64,000 nt of DNA from Chlorobiota bacterium (GCA_016866305.1 VGMX01000004.1:83531-147530), one strand, 5' to 3'; numbered from the stretch's first letter, positions 29,742-40,204 are shown. Numbers and translations: made by a program. The notes: generated from the sequence alone by a model not told the origin.

Positions 29742-29871
29742 AAGGCCAGAATCAGGTAAAAATGCAGGACGTTTCGACAAGATAACAGTTCCGGAGCAAA
29801 GGTGCCCTCACAAACAGAACCGGAATACCCGGAATTCCGCCGAAAGTCCGCTAAAGCCGGACAGCACTGCT

Positions 29872-32800
29872 TCACGACTTCTCCGCCGGACGCATCTTTT
29901 CCACGATCCGGGCGAACCTGCCCCTGAACCTGTCGAACCCGACATACACCACAGGAATCACCAGCAACGTGAGAAACATGGAGCTCGCAAGCCCGCCGAT
30001 TAGCGCAACAGCAAGTCCTGACTTCCACTCGGAGCCAGAACTTCCCGACATGGCGATCGGCATAAGCCCGAAAATCAGGGTGAACGTGGTCATGAGAATA
30101 GGGCGCAGCCGCTCGCGGCCAGATTCGACAATGGCCGAATGCAGCTCCATGCCTTCCTCGCGGAACCTCGTGATGAAATCCACCAGAAGAATCGCATTTT
30201 TTCCGACAAGACCGACCAGCATGATGATACCAAGTATTGTGAAGATGCTGAGCGACTTGCCAAAAAATGCAAGCGCGAAAAGCGCACCGATCACGGCCAG
30301 AGGAATGGAAAACATCACCACCATTGGCCAGATGTATGAATCGTAGAGCGCTACCATGATAAGATAGACGAAAACGATGGCTACGAGAAAAGCAAGAAGC
30401 AGCGTGGAAAAAGATTCGCCCTGACGTTTCAGGTCGGACTCGTACGCATGGGAAACCCTGGGAGGCATGACCCCGTCCTTTTTCATTGCTGCGATGATGC
30501 GCTCGATATCCTGTCCGACACTGCCGACCGGACGTCCGATGACCTGGGCTTTGACCCACACGGCACTGTTGCGGTTCTTTCGCTGCAGCTGCGTATAGCC
30601 CCGGTCCTGGACGAAACTTACGAACTGGCCAAGGCGCACAAGCTCCCCGCCTGGTGTCCTGAACGTGATATTTTCAATACTGCGGGTATGTTTCCGATAA
30701 TACTCGTCAAGCATGACGCGAATATCATACTCATCATCTCCTTCCCGGAACCTGCCTGCCTCGTCTCCGGCATAAGCTGTCCGGAGAGCAGCACCGACAT
30801 CGGCTATGGTGAGACCGAACGAGGCCATTTTTTCCCGGTTGACGACAGCCCTGACTTCCGGGCTGCCAAGCGAGGAGGTGAGTTTCACATCGGCGGTACC
30901 CGGAACAAGACGGAGGCTGTCGCGCAACGCCTCGGCTGAAAGCAATACTTCGTTGCGGAAAGGTCCGCTGAAAATAACCATTACCGGGGTCTCGTTGGCA
31001 GTACCGAAAATACCGATGGGGTTGATGCTCGCCTTCAGTCCGGGAATGTCGCGCAGAAGATTACGGACTTCCTGCATGAAACCATCAGTGGATATGGCAC
31101 GCTGCTCCTTCGGAACAAGACGCACGTTCAGCTCGGAAACGTTATCCGCACTCTCCGTGAAAAATCCCTCCGTGGATGCTCCGACGTTGGCAAGCACTTT
31201 CTCAACCTCGGGACTGGCGGCAATCCGGCGCTCGATCTCCTGTGTGATCCGGTCGGTCTCCTCGATCACTGTTCCCGGTTCGTATTCCATCATCACGGAA
31301 AATTCTCCACGGTCCGATACCTCAATGAACTCGCCGCCGATAAAACCGAAAACAAGGAGACTGAAGGAAAGGAAAAGCAGAACGGTCGAGGCGGCGATAA
31401 CCGTCTTTCCGTGACGGAGACTCCAGAGAAGCATCTCGCCGTACCAGTCTCGCAATCGCTGGAAATTCTGCTCGAAACCTATGGCGAACCGGGAAAAAAC
31501 GTTGTCGGGACGAAGATGCTCCGCTTTTGAAAAGCGCGATGCCAGAAGAGGCGTCACGGTAAAGGAAACAAAAAGACTCACCATGGTGGATATCACCATG
31601 ACGATGGAAAACTCGCGAAGGATATTGCCAACAATTCCGCTGACAAGCGAGAGGGGCAGAAACACCACTACATCGACCAGCGTGATGGAGAGCGCTGTAA
31701 ACCCTATCTCGTTCCTGCCTCGAAGCGCCGCATCGTGAGCATCCTCTCCTTGCTCAAGGTGGCGGTAGATGTTCTCCAGAACGACAATCGAATCATCGAC
31801 AAGAATACCCACCACGAGGGAAAGGGCAAGCAGTGTCATGAGATTCAGTGAGAAATCGAAAAGGTACATCCCGATGAAGGTGGTGACCAGCGATGTCGGA
31901 ATGGAAACCATGACAATGAGGGAATTGCGAAGGCTGTGCAGAAACAGCAGCATGACCAGCGCGACAAGCATGACGGCGATCAGGAGGTCATGCTGTACGG
32001 CACTGACGGCCTCGACCGTGAACGTTGAGGCATCCTGGGCAATATCGAAACCGAGCTTGTCTTCCTGGTAAAGCGTTTCGAGCGTGTTCAGCTTCTCGCG
32101 AACCAGCCTGCTCACATCGACCGTATTGGCGTCGCTCTGCTTCATGATGACGATTCCGACCGCATTTTTACCGTTGATGCGGGTTATGGTCGTGACATCC
32201 CTGAAACCGTCGCGCACTTCGGCTACATCACCAAGGCGTACGACTCCCCCTTCGGGGTCTGAACGCAACACAAGTGCCCTGAGCTCGTCAAGCGATGCAA
32301 ATTTCCCTGCAAGCCGAACCACGAACTGACGGTCACTGGCGTCAACGGTTCCGGTCGGAAAATCGAGATTCGCCCGGCTTACCGCACCCAGCACCTCGGT
32401 TATTGTGAGACCGTATGACTCGAGCCTTCCAGGATCGAGGTTCACCCGGATCTCACGTTCCCGCCCTCCGGTCAGGTAAACCTGGCCAACCCCGGCAACG
32501 CTTGAGAGCTGCGGCTTGATCTTGTCCTTGAGAAGCTGGAAAAACGAGGCATCGGACAACGACGACGTGGCTCCGAGCCGCAGAACAGGAACCTCGTCGA
32601 GCGCGAACTTGCTTATCACCGGCTCCTTGGTCTCATCAGGAAGCTGGTTGCTGATTTCGTTGACTTTCCGTTGAGCATCCTGCAGGGACTTGTCGATATC
32701 CGCATCATTGGCAAACTCCACCGTTACAACGGACAAGCCCTCAGAAGAGGTGGACGAAACCGACGCGATCTTTTCAAGCGCGGAGACCGACTCCTCCACA

Positions 32801-32997
32801 GGTCTTGTCACCGAGGTTTCAACCTCACCCGGAGATGCTCCGGGATACTGGACGGAAACCGAGACAACAGGAGGAGTCATCTTCGGCAGAAGCTCATACT
32901 GCAACTGCCCATAGCTGAAAAGCCCAAGGATACCAAGCACCGAAAAAAGCACGACAACAAGGCTGGGCCGCTTGATGGCAAGTTCGGTCAGCGTCAT
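29872..32997 (-). CDS. RND efflux pump permease (HAE1/AcrB-type)
   Basis: 1041 residues, the full length of inner-membrane RND pumps. Helix 1 begins LAIKRPSLVVVLFSVLG, followed by two large periplasmic loops and twelve helices, with the helix-4 proton relay segment VGILVDDSIVVLEN (two Asp) and a conserved helix-10/11 block GLVGKNAILLVDF. It exports hydrophobic compounds or lipids driven by protons. It overlaps the adaptor gene upstream by four bases (ATGA). No outer-membrane TolC-like gene lies in the window, so the third component must come from elsewhere. Confidence 0.93.
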   Translation of the reverse strand: MTLTELAIKRPSLVVVLFSVLGILGLFSYGQLQYELLPKMTPPVVSVSVQYPGASPGEVETSVTRPVEESVSALEKIASVSSTSSEGLSVVTVEFANDADIDKSLQDAQRKVNEISNQLPDETKEPVISKFALDEVPVLRLGATSSLSDASFFQLLKDKIKPQLSSVAGVGQVYLTGGREREIRVNLDPGRLESYGLTITEVLGAVSRANLDFPTGTVDASDRQFVVRLAGKFASLDELRALVLRSDPEGGVVRLGDVAEVRDGFRDVTTITRINGKNAVGIVIMKQSDANTVDVSRLVREKLNTLETLYQEDKLGFDIAQDASTFTVEAVSAVQHDLLIAVMLVALVMLLFLHSLRNSLIVMVSIPTSLVTTFIGMYLFDFSLNLMTLLALSLVVGILVDDSIVVLENIYRHLEQGEDAHDAALRGRNEIGFTALSITLVDVVVFLPLSLVSGIVGNILREFSIVMVISTMVSLFVSFTVTPLLASRFSKAEHLRPDNVFSRFAIGFEQNFQRLRDWYGEMLLWSLRHGKTVIAASTVLLFLSFSLLVFGFIGGEFIEVSDRGEFSVMMEYEPGTVIEETDRITQEIERRIAASPEVEKVLANVGASTEGFFTESADNVSELNVRLVPKEQRAISTDGFMQEVRNLLRDIPGLKASINPIGIFGTANETPVMVIFSGPFRNEVLLSAEALRDSLRLVPGTADVKLTSSLGSPEVRAVVNREKMASFGLTIADVGAALRTAYAGDEAGRFREGDDEYDIRVMLDEYYRKHTRSIENITFRTPGGELVRLGQFVSFVQDRGYTQLQRKNRNSAVWVKAQVIGRPVGSVGQDIERIIAAMKKDGVMPPRVSHAYESDLKRQGESFSTLLLAFLVAIVFVYLIMVALYDSYIWPMVVMFSIPLAVIGALFALAFFGKSLSIFTILGIIMLVGLVGKNAILLVDFITRFREEGMELHSAIVESGRERLRPILMTTFTLIFGLMPIAMSGSSGSEWKSGLAVALIGGLASSMFLTLLVIPVVYVGFDRFRGRFARIVEKMRPAEKS

Positions 32998-34091
32998 GGC
33001 GAGCGTTGGGGAGTTTGCTGCGGAATCACCCTGACGGCAGAGCCATCCCTCAGTTGGTTCTGGCCGTTGGTGACGACCTGTTCACCCGCACGAAGCCCGG
33101 CAAGGATCTCAAGCTGGTCTCCATACTCCCTGCCCGCAGTAATATGGCGCAACCTGGCCTTCCCGTCCTGGACAACATAGACCTCCGGTTTCATGAAGCT
33201 TCCTGCAAGCGCCGTCCTGGGAATCACCAGGGCATTGCGGCTGTCCTTTCCGGTCAGAGTCACCCGGACAAACAGACCGCCTCTCCATGGCTCGGCGCCC
33301 GGGTTCTCAAGCACCGCTTCAGCCTCGTAGGTGCGATCCTTGCCGGCCTTGCCGCTGATCGTGGCAAGCGCTCCCCGGAGCACCCTGCCGGGATAGGCGT
33401 CACTGCTTACCGAAACTGGATAACCAGGCTCAATACCCGGCACATCCTTTTCGCCGAGAAAAAACCTGATGCGCAATCGTGAAAGATCGACAAGGTTCGC
33501 TACTTTCATCCCCGGCTGAACCATTTCACCCTCATCAACCAGCTTGCGGGCTACGGTACCGGCAACAGGAGCAACAATACGGGTATCCCGGAACTGTTTT
33601 CTTGCCGCAACCATATCCGTCTCGGTCTCATCCCGCTTCAGACGCATGGATTCAAGTGCCGAAAAAGAAACCGCTCCTTCCCGCTGAAGAGCGAGATAGC
33701 GCCTGTAGTCGAGAGCGGCCTTGTCGTAGGCTGCAAGGGCTTTTTTCAGGGCTGATTGCTGCAGCTCGTTTTCCAGGACGAAAAGCATATCTCCAGCCTG
33801 CTTGCGTGCCCCCACTTCCGCAGAAGCCTTCCTGACCAGGCCGGAGGTCTCCGAATAGACATCGACATCCCGAACCGCTTCGGTGGTCCCGGTTACCGTA
33901 AGCGAATCGCGCACGGCTGAGTCGCGGACAGCCACGGTTGTGACGGGGACCGTGTTGTCGTATGCAGATACCTGCCGGTCCTGAGTGCCCTGATGCTGAA
34001 ACCACCAGAACACACTCGAAAGCAGGACCATGGCGGCAATGACAAGTGCAAGTTTTTTCTGTTTCACCCTACCATTTCCCTTCTGCTCCAT
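32994..34091 (-). CDS. RND periplasmic adaptor (membrane fusion) protein
   Basis: 365 residues from the ATG at 34091; GTG at 34067 with AAGGGA upstream is an alternative. Short cytoplasmic start, one helix (KLALVIAAMVLLSSVFWWF), then a lipoyl-like half (GLVRKASAEVG), an alpha-helical hairpin (ENELQQSALKKALAAYDKA...), the second lipoyl half (DTRIVAPVAGTVARKLVDEG) and beta-barrel domains. It bridges the inner-membrane pump to an outer-membrane channel. It is followed by the pump gene with a four-base overlap. Confidence 0.9.
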   Translation of the reverse strand: MEQKGNGRVKQKKLALVIAAMVLLSSVFWWFQHQGTQDRQVSAYDNTVPVTTVAVRDSAVRDSLTVTGTTEAVRDVDVYSETSGLVRKASAEVGARKQAGDMLFVLENELQQSALKKALAAYDKAALDYRRYLALQREGAVSFSALESMRLKRDETETDMVAARKQFRDTRIVAPVAGTVARKLVDEGEMVQPGMKVANLVDLSRLRIRFFLGEKDVPGIEPGYPVSVSSDAYPGRVLRGALATISGKAGKDRTYEAEAVLENPGAEPWRGGLFVRVTLTGKDSRNALVIPRTALAGSFMKPEVYVVQDGKARLRHITAGREYGDQLEILAGLRAGEQVVTNGQNQLRDGSAVRVIPQQTPQRSP

Positions 34092-34109
34092 ACGCAGCAA
34101 TCATTGCTT

Positions 34110-34146
34110 CTCATAACAAGAAAGGCGGAACCAACGCTCCGCCTTC
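34110..34146 (-). terminator. Hairpin terminator after the second PhoU-like gene
   Basis: Minus strand AAGGCGGA-GCGTTGGT-TCCGCCTT (8-bp stem, 34122-34145) followed by TTCTTGTTAT. It lies 32 bases beyond the stop at 34178 and separates the phosphate genes from the efflux genes. Confidence 0.65.
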
Positions 34147-34177
34147 CCAGAATAAATCAACACATCCGGACCCGTTC

Positions 34178-34909
34178 TTAGCAGAAATTGCTCGATATCG
34201 AGCATGAAATATCGGCAGAAGCCTTTACATGATCCAGAATCGAGAGAACCCCGGTCAGATTGGTGATATTCTGGTCATTGACCGAAGACTTGATCTTGAG
34301 CACCGCCTTGTCGTAAAGCTCCTGTATCTCTTTCATCATGTCGAGCGTCTCCCGGGCGTGTTTCGAATTTCCGCTCACAAACGCCTCCACAGCTTTCTTG
34401 ATCATCTCAGCGGTAATATCTCCCATCGGCTTAAGTCCGTACTCGTCCTTGTGCAAATCCTGAACATTGGCGAACTGGACATACTCGGTCTTGTCGGCAA
34501 TGTTGAGCGCGAACTGTGCGATCCGTTCGAGTTCCTGCAGGATCATGCGTGCGTTTCGCACGACACCGAGCTGCTCTTCCCCGAGGTCCTGGAACGAAGC
34601 GTAGGCAAGCGTGAGGTATTCGACTTCGAACTTGCCTTTCTGGATATACTCTTCATCGAACTTGAATGCAGAAGCGGCAAGCTCGATATTTCTCTTTGTC
34701 GCAGCACGGATGCTCAGCATCAGATTGTTCTCAACGTTGGACGAAAGCTTGGTAAGCTTCTGCTTGAGCGATTCGAGCTGGATATGAACCGGGCCCTGAG
34801 GCTTTGTGGAAAGGTTGAACTTTGCCGGATCAATCTGGATGGTGAATGCTTTCGGAGTTTCGGCGGATTTCGGAGCATCTCCGAAAAACTTGCCAAGAAG
34901 TTTAGCCAT
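34178..34909 (-). CDS. PhoU-like protein
   Basis: 243 residues, all-helical, with PhoU-type repeats (LTLAYASFQDLGEEQLGVVRN; ERIAQFALNIADKTEYV) and an N-terminal ~40-residue extension before the first helix. PhoU proteins link the Pst transporter to the PhoR sensor. This second copy differs clearly from the one at 35037 and has an odd C-terminal tail with two Cys (SCSISSNFC). It is the last gene of the minus-strand phosphate cluster. A partner role with phosphate sensing is inferred from position. Confidence 0.78.
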   Translation of the reverse strand: MAKLLGKFFGDAPKSAETPKAFTIQIDPAKFNLSTKPQGPVHIQLESLKQKLTKLSSNVENNLMLSIRAATKRNIELAASAFKFDEEYIQKGKFEVEYLTLAYASFQDLGEEQLGVVRNARMILQELERIAQFALNIADKTEYVQFANVQDLHKDEYGLKPMGDITAEMIKKAVEAFVSGNSKHARETLDMMKEIQELYDKAVLKIKSSVNDQNITNLTGVLSILDHVKASADISCSISSNFC

Positions 34910-35036
34910 ATTGATTACAAATCCATGCTTGTTAATGAAAAACCTGCTTTGAAATGCTCGTTAATTTACCCAACGAAAAAGGTTTATTCAAAAAAAAACA
35001 TCCCGGCGGCACTTCTGGCCGCCTGCACGAACGATA

Positions 35037-35723
35037 TCAGTCCTTCAGCGATTGAATGAGTTTTTCATACCCGCTGTCAGAATGACGGGTAATTTCTCCG
35101 GTCACCAGGTAGATCACTTCGCCTGCGATCCTCGTTGCGTGATCAGCCATCCGCTCGATATAGCGTGAAATACTCAGTGCTGCAATAAGCTGGTCGATGT
35201 CCGCGTCGGAATCCTTCATCTGTCGGGCAACCTTCTTGAACACGGCACTGTGCATGGCGTCGATCTCCTCGTCCATTGCCTCCACCCGGTCGGCAAGGAT
35301 GCGGTCCTTGTTCACAAACGCCTCGATGGACTTTGCGGTCATTTCACCGGCATGATGCCCCATGATCTCGAAATCGAACTTTTCGAGTATGTCCGGACTG
35401 ACCTCCGGCATACGCTCGATGATATGCACGGCCAGATCTCCGATCCGCTCGAGATCGTCGTTGATCTTCATGATGGTCACGATGGTGCGCAGGTCACGGG
35501 CAACCGGTTGCTGCAAGGCAAGAAAGGCAAGACACCGCTCCTCGAGTCTGACTTCAGTGAGATCAATTTCATCGTCCATGAGCCTTATCGCCCTGGCCCG
35601 CTCTTCATCCTGATGCTTGACGGCATGCAGCGCATCATAAAAATTCTGAAGAACCTTGTCGGAAAGCTGAACAAGCGCCTCTGACAGTTCTCTGATATGT
35701 TCGTGGACCGGCCTGTCTGACAT
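35037..35723 (-). CDS. phoU: Phosphate signalling protein PhoU
   Basis: 228 residues with two three-helix PhoU repeats (ELSEALVQLSDKVLQNF; IERMPEVSPDILEKF; and the second half with a matching ERMADHATRIAGEV). The metal-binding-type ExxxD patterns (DDLERIGDLAVHI; RYIERMADHATRI) are intact. PhoU represses the phosphate regulon when phosphate is plentiful, through PstB and PhoR. It lies 18 bases downstream of pstB in the same direction, the usual place for phoU. Confidence 0.95.
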   Translation of the reverse strand: MSDRPVHEHIRELSEALVQLSDKVLQNFYDALHAVKHQDEERARAIRLMDDEIDLTEVRLEERCLAFLALQQPVARDLRTIVTIMKINDDLERIGDLAVHIIERMPEVSPDILEKFDFEIMGHHAGEMTAKSIEAFVNKDRILADRVEAMDEEIDAMHSAVFKKVARQMKDSDADIDQLIAALSISRYIERMADHATRIAGEVIYLVTGEITRHSDSGYEKLIQSLKD

Positions 35724-35741
35724 GGCGGTAAAATGGTTTCG

Positions 35742-36602
35742 TTAGCTGAATCTTCCGGTAATGTAATCTTCGGTCATCCTGTCTTTCGGATTGGTGAACA
35801 ACTGCGCTGTCGGTGCATATTCCACAAGCACACCCTCATAGAAAAACATGGTGTAGTCCGAAACCCTCGATGCCTGCTGCATGTTGTGGGTAACGATCAT
35901 GATGGTATAACTTCCGCGCAACTCCTGGATGAGATCCTCGATTTTTGCTGTCGCTTTTGGATCAAGTGCCGACGTTGGCTCGTCAAGCAAAAGAATTTCC
36001 GGTTCTACGGCAAGAGCACGGGCGACACACAGCCGCTGCTGCTGACCGCCGCTCAGACCAAGGGCATTCCTGTCGAGCCGGTCGCTCACTTCATCCCAAA
36101 GTGCTGCCTTGCGCAGGCTGCGCTCCACGACCTCGGCAAGTTGCTTGCGGTCGTTCATGCCATGAAGCCGGGGCCCGTAAGCGATATTATCGAAAATGGA
36201 TTTCGGAAACGGATTCGGCTTCTGGAATACCATGCCGATTTTCTTGCGCAGCAGTACCTCGTCGGTGAATTTACCATAAATGTCCTCGCCGTCAAAGAGC
36301 AGGGCGCCTGTTGTACGACAGCTCGAAATAAGGTCGTTCATCCGGTTGATTGCCCTGAGAAAGGTGCTCTTGCCGCATCCGCTCGGCCCGATGATGGCTG
36401 TCACATATTTTGAAAGGATGTCGGCGTTGACCTTCTTGACCGCCTCGAACTCTCCGTAATAGATGGAAAAATCCTTTGCCTGCACATGCGGGGTTCCGCC
36501 GCCGGATATCTTTTTTCTTTCTGAAGGCAGATAAATGTCACGAGTTGCGGTTTTCACTGGCTCTTTCGATGATGTTTCGCGGCCATCAGCTGTCATTTGC
36601 AT
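35742..36602 (-). CDS. pstB: Phosphate ABC transporter ATP-binding protein
   Basis: 286 residues including a ~35-residue N-terminal extension. Walker [10 protein letters not shown], signature LSGGQQQR, Walker [13 protein letters not shown], and the H-loop in VTHNMQQ are all present. [26 protein letters not shown] is typical of PstB. It drives phosphate import by PstSCA. Preceded by pstA (six bases) and followed by phoU, giving the canonical pst-phoU order. Confidence 0.97.
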   Translation of the reverse strand: MQMTADGRETSSKEPVKTATRDIYLPSERKKISGGGTPHVQAKDFSIYYGEFEAVKKVNADILSKYVTAIIGPSGCGKSTFLRAINRMNDLISSCRTTGALLFDGEDIYGKFTDEVLLRKKIGMVFQKPNPFPKSIFDNIAYGPRLHGMNDRKQLAEVVERSLRKAALWDEVSDRLDRNALGLSGGQQQRLCVARALAVEPEILLLDEPTSALDPKATAKIEDLIQELRGSYTIMIVTHNMQQASRVSDYTMFFYEGVLVEYAPTAQLFTNPKDRMTEDYITGRFS

Positions 36603-36607
36603 GGTCC

Positions 36608-37954
36608 TCAGCCTTTTAATTTTTTTGATATGCGCGCTCTCAGAAGAATCGCCGAAAGGTTCAGCAAGAGAACGATGCCTACAAGGGCAAGCACCATACC
36701 ATACTGAACGTGCCGTATTTCGGCGGCCGCTTCATGTTCGCTTGCCAGATTGTAGATATTCCAGGAAAGTGCTGGAGTGGGTGATGAAAAAACGTCAGCA
36801 AGACCGATCGCAGAGCCAACGCTCACCGCAGCGGTAAAGATGATCGGCGCGGTCTCGCCCGCGGCACGACCGAGACTGATCACCCCGCCGGTAAGGATTC
36901 CGGGTAGCGCGGCAGGCAGGATAACGGTCATGATGGTGTTCCACTTTGTCGATCCAAGGCTCAGTGAGGCCTCCTTGTAGGTCTTCGGAACGGAAAGAAT
37001 TGCCTCTTCGGCGGCGCGGATGATGGTGGGCAATATCATGATGGCAAGCGTGAGAGAACCTGCCAGCACGCTCTTTGACTCGGAGACTTTCAGGGTATTG
37101 ATAAAAAACGCAAGACCGAACAGACCGAACACGATGCTCGGAACTCCCGCAAGGGTGCTGTTCGCGCTGCGAAGCATGCTGGTAAAGAAACCGTCCTGGG
37201 CATATTCCGTGAAATAGACCGCGGCGATAACACCAAGCGGAAAAGCAAACAGCATGGCGCCGACGGCAAGGAAAAAGGTGCCCTGGATTTCAGGCCAGAT
37301 GCCCCCGAATATATGGGAATCGACTGAACTGTCCGTGAGGAACCCCCAGTATACGGTGAACTCCGGACGAAGCAACCTGTCGAGATTTTTCTCGACATAC
37401 GGAAAAAGCTTCACCAGCGACGTGCCTTCAAAGCCGGCTGCTCTGCTGACAAAATACTCCTTTGCCATGGCATTGGGATCGGAGTAGTCCCACTTGGCCT
37501 CGTACAGGAACTCGTGCAGCTTTTCCTGCGCCTTGTCCCATCGGGTCTGTCCGTATTTGTACCGGGTAAGCACCGCCTCCGGATCGCCCGGCAGCGGGCC
37601 GAAAAGCGCCTGCAGCGCCGTGCGCACCGGACCGTACTGAGCGCGGAGCTCCTGCTGCTTTTCGGGTTCCATGGATTCAAGTTCAGCCTCGAATTTCGAG
37701 AGCATCGAGTAGATCTCCCTGCGGTATGCCCCCGCAGCGGCATTCTCCCTGGCAAGCACATCACTGTTCCCCTTGCCGAACTCATTGTAGAGCATATTGC
37801 GATGCTCAATCGTGCCGGTAAAGAATACCGAGCCCATGCCATTGAAGACGATCGGCACAATGACGATCAGCAGGGCAATACCCATGACCACGATCGAGCC
37901 GATCCCCACAGCGGTAAATGAACGGTCAAGGATTTTTCTTGTTCCAACATTCAT
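36608..37954 (-). CDS. pstA: Phosphate ABC transporter permease PstA, with large periplasmic insertion
   Basis: 448 residues against roughly 280-300 usually. Helix 1 ([20 protein letters not shown], ~18-37) is followed by an extra ~150-residue hydrophilic, helix-rich segment (~48-205, with [19 protein letters not shown]) before helix 2 ([19 protein letters not shown]). The rest is a normal PstA with the EAA-type loop ([24 protein letters not shown]). With PstC it forms the channel. The insertion faces the periplasm and might affect docking of PstS. Six bases upstream of pstB. Confidence 0.9.
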   Translation of the reverse strand: MNVGTRKILDRSFTAVGIGSIVVMGIALLIVIVPIVFNGMGSVFFTGTIEHRNMLYNEFGKGNSDVLARENAAAGAYRREIYSMLSKFEAELESMEPEKQQELRAQYGPVRTALQALFGPLPGDPEAVLTRYKYGQTRWDKAQEKLHEFLYEAKWDYSDPNAMAKEYFVSRAAGFEGTSLVKLFPYVEKNLDRLLRPEFTVYWGFLTDSSVDSHIFGGIWPEIQGTFFLAVGAMLFAFPLGVIAAVYFTEYAQDGFFTSMLRSANSTLAGVPSIVFGLFGLAFFINTLKVSESKSVLAGSLTLAIMILPTIIRAAEEAILSVPKTYKEASLSLGSTKWNTIMTVILPAALPGILTGGVISLGRAAGETAPIIFTAAVSVGSAIGLADVFSSPTPALSWNIYNLASEHEAAAEIRHVQYGMVLALVGIVLLLNLSAILLRARISKKLKG

Positions 37955-38006
37955 GACTGCTTGTTCTGATTACGAAAACAACCGTTTGTTTCATGAAACG
38001 GCATGA

Positions 38007-39173
38007 TTACTGCCCGGAAAGAATCTTTCTCTGGCGCACCACGATTCGCTCACTGATGAGGTTGCTGAAAAAGCTGATGACGAGAAGCAGCAGACCCATT
38101 GCGAAAAGCACATGGTAACGCGCCGAACCGGTCACCTGATCCGCTTCGCCCATATCGCCGGCGATGGTGGCCGTCAGGGTCCTGACCGCTTCGAGATAGT
38201 TGAACCACGGTTCGGGAATATGCGACGAGTTGCCGGAAGCCATCCACACCACCATGGTTTCGCCAAGCGCGCGCATGACGCCGAGAATCACCGCGGCAAG
38301 AATACCGCTGCTCGCAGCCGGAAGAATGGTTTTCACGAGGGTTTCGGCCCGGGTCGCGCCGAGAGCGTAGCTCCCCTCACGAAGTTCACGGCCGACAGCC
38401 TGCAGGGCGTCTTCGGAGACGCTGACGATGGTCGGCAACGCCATGAAGCTCAGAATGATCGACACGTTCAGCGCATTCGTTCCGGTAATGATCTCCAGTC
38501 CCCGAAGCACCGAACCGACCCAGTACAGGAAAGCCAGTGCTCCGATACCGAAAACCGCGAGCAGCACCATCGAAAGCTGCTGGCGTTTGTTCTGATCCTC
38601 GATTTTCGCCGTCAGCAGGTCGGAAACGACGATTATGGCCAGAAGCAGGAACGGTGCGGCAAGCACCCACCATGCCCACATGAGAATGGGACCTCCCTGT
38701 GTCTGAAGCAGCGGAGCGAATATGACAAGCGCGAAAAAACCGAAGGCTACCGAAGGAATGGCGGCAAGCATCTCGATGACCGGTTTGGCATACTGTCTGA
38801 CCGAAAACGGGAGAATATCACTGAGGCATACGGCGGCAGCGATGCCCATCGGCACGGAAAGCAGGGTCGAACCCAGCGTGACCATGAGGCTGCCGTAAAT
38901 GATGGCCAGCGCACCGAACTCTCCGGGTTCGTCTGCCGGATACCAGCTGGAGCTGGTGAAAAATTCGCTGAAACCGCGCAACTGGAAATAGGGAACAGCA
39001 TCGACCGCCACGAAATAAAAAATGAAAAGCACGACAATGGCGACAAACGACGCTATGAGAAGCAGCGCCGACTCCCCTGCCTTCTGGACGGCTCTCTGCA
39101 GCTTTCTTTTCCTGGCGCTGATGATAAAGGCTCCCGAACGCCCGCCCGCCTTGCTCACTTCTTCTGCACGCAT
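38007..39173 (-). CDS. pstC: Phosphate ABC transporter permease PstC
   Basis: 388 residues with six or more helices and the EAA loop near the C-terminus (EDALQAVGRELREGSYALGATRAE). It also has a region between helices 1 and 2 (SEFFTSSSWYPADEPGEFGALAIIYGSL) and a basic N-terminal leader (RKRKLQRAVQ). Somewhat long for PstC (~310). It forms the transmembrane pore with PstA. 52 bases upstream of pstA, and separated from the upstream pstS by a terminator, so the permease genes may also have their own promoter. Confidence 0.92.
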   Translation of the reverse strand: MRAEEVSKAGGRSGAFIISARKRKLQRAVQKAGESALLLIASFVAIVVLFIFYFVAVDAVPYFQLRGFSEFFTSSSWYPADEPGEFGALAIIYGSLMVTLGSTLLSVPMGIAAAVCLSDILPFSVRQYAKPVIEMLAAIPSVAFGFFALVIFAPLLQTQGGPILMWAWWVLAAPFLLLAIIVVSDLLTAKIEDQNKRQQLSMVLLAVFGIGALAFLYWVGSVLRGLEIITGTNALNVSIILSFMALPTIVSVSEDALQAVGRELREGSYALGATRAETLVKTILPAASSGILAAVILGVMRALGETMVVWMASGNSSHIPEPWFNYLEAVRTLTATIAGDMGEADQVTGSARYHVLFAMGLLLLVISFFSNLISERIVVRQRKILSGQ

Positions 39174-39311
39174 AAGACTTTATCTGGTGTTTATTCCACT
39201 GACCGAACCGGAGCTGTTCCGGACGCCCTGATGACCGTCCTAATCTATTTCCTTTCCTTCAGGAAAAAAACAGGATTATGTTACAACTTTGCAACAATTC
39301 CGGGCGAAAAC

Positions 39312-39350
39312 AAAAAAGCCGGCACCACGATTCAACGCGGCCCGGCTTCC
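39312..39350 (-). terminator. Intrinsic terminator after the first pstS
   Basis: Minus strand AAGCCGG / CCGGCTT (7-bp stem with a 19-base loop, 39316-39348) then six T (39312-39317). It lies 36 bases beyond the stop at 39386 and would attenuate reading into pstC, favouring abundant binding protein over permease. Confidence 0.8.
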
Positions 39351-39385
39351 TGGAAAAAAAGCAGTTTCGACACCCGTGGACCTGC

Positions 39386-40204
39386 TTATTTGACGACAAA
39401 GCCCAGTTCGGCGACCATTCTTTTCCCGTCGGGGGTCTTCGACAGGTCGATGAATTTTTTCACATTACCAGCAGGCTGCCCGTTGGTATAGAAGTACAGC
39501 GGCCGGGAAACCTGGTATTTTCCGCTCTTGACGGATGCCGCCGAAGGAAGAACCCCGTTCACCGCAACCGGCTTTACCGAACGGTCGACAAAACCGAGCC
39601 CGACAAAACCGATCGCCGAACGGGTAGACGAGACCCGGTTCTTTATCGCACCGTTGCTTGCCTGTGTTTCGGCGGTTTTCGATATCTGGGCGCTCTTTCC
39701 CATGATCAGCTCCTTGAAGGCTTCCTGGGTACCGCTGTTCGATTCACGCTGGATCACCACAATGCGGGAGTTCGGGCCGCCGACCTGGTTCCAGTTGGTA
39801 ACCCGCCCCTTGTAGATATCGGCAATCTGCGCTTTCGTCAGGGTTCTGACCGGATTGCCCGGATGCACGACCATGGCGATGCCGTCAAGCGCCACGGTAT
39901 GCTGCACCGGGCTGACGCCTTTCTGCCTTGCAGCGGCAAGCTCCTGGGGCTTCATGGCACGGGACATGCTTGCAATGTCGCAGGTCTTGTTGATAAGGCT
40001 TTTCGCGCCGTTCCCGCTGCCCGACTCGCTGACCGTGACTTTCACGCCATACTTTTTCATGAAGTACGCGGCAAATGACTTGGCAATGGGCCCGACCGTG
40101 GTGGATCCGTCGAGCACGATACTCTTGCCTGCGGCAAAAGCCGGAGCGCAAAGCGCTACTGCGAACATGGTGACCAGCAGCAGGACATGTTTCATCGGTT
40201 TCAT
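39386..40204 (-). CDS. pstS: Phosphate-binding protein PstS (paralogue 1)
   Basis: 272 residues with a Sec signal peptide (KHVLLLVTMFAVALCAPAFAA). Ligand-contacting motifs are DGSTTVGPIAKSFA near the N-terminus of the mature chain, SESGSGNGAKSLI and QRESNSGTQEAF. It binds phosphate in the periplasm and delivers it to PstCA. It is closely related, at the same length, to the gene at 40352, so an ancestral duplication. A terminator follows it. Confidence 0.93.
   Translation of the reverse strand: MKPMKHVLLLVTMFAVALCAPAFAAGKSIVLDGSTTVGPIAKSFAAYFMKKYGVKVTVSESGSGNGAKSLINKTCDIASMSRAMKPQELAAARQKGVSPVQHTVALDGIAMVVHPGNPVRTLTKAQIADIYKGRVTNWNQVGGPNSRIVVIQRESNSGTQEAFKELIMGKSAQISKTAETQASNGAIKNRVSSTRSAIGFVGLGFVDRSVKPVAVNGVLPSAASVKSGKYQVSRPLYFYTNGQPAGNVKKFIDLSKTPDGKRMVAELGFVVK

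Noticed and set aside
38112..39491. 459-codon plus-strand frame across pstC
   Set aside because: Charged, low-complexity shadow of pstC.
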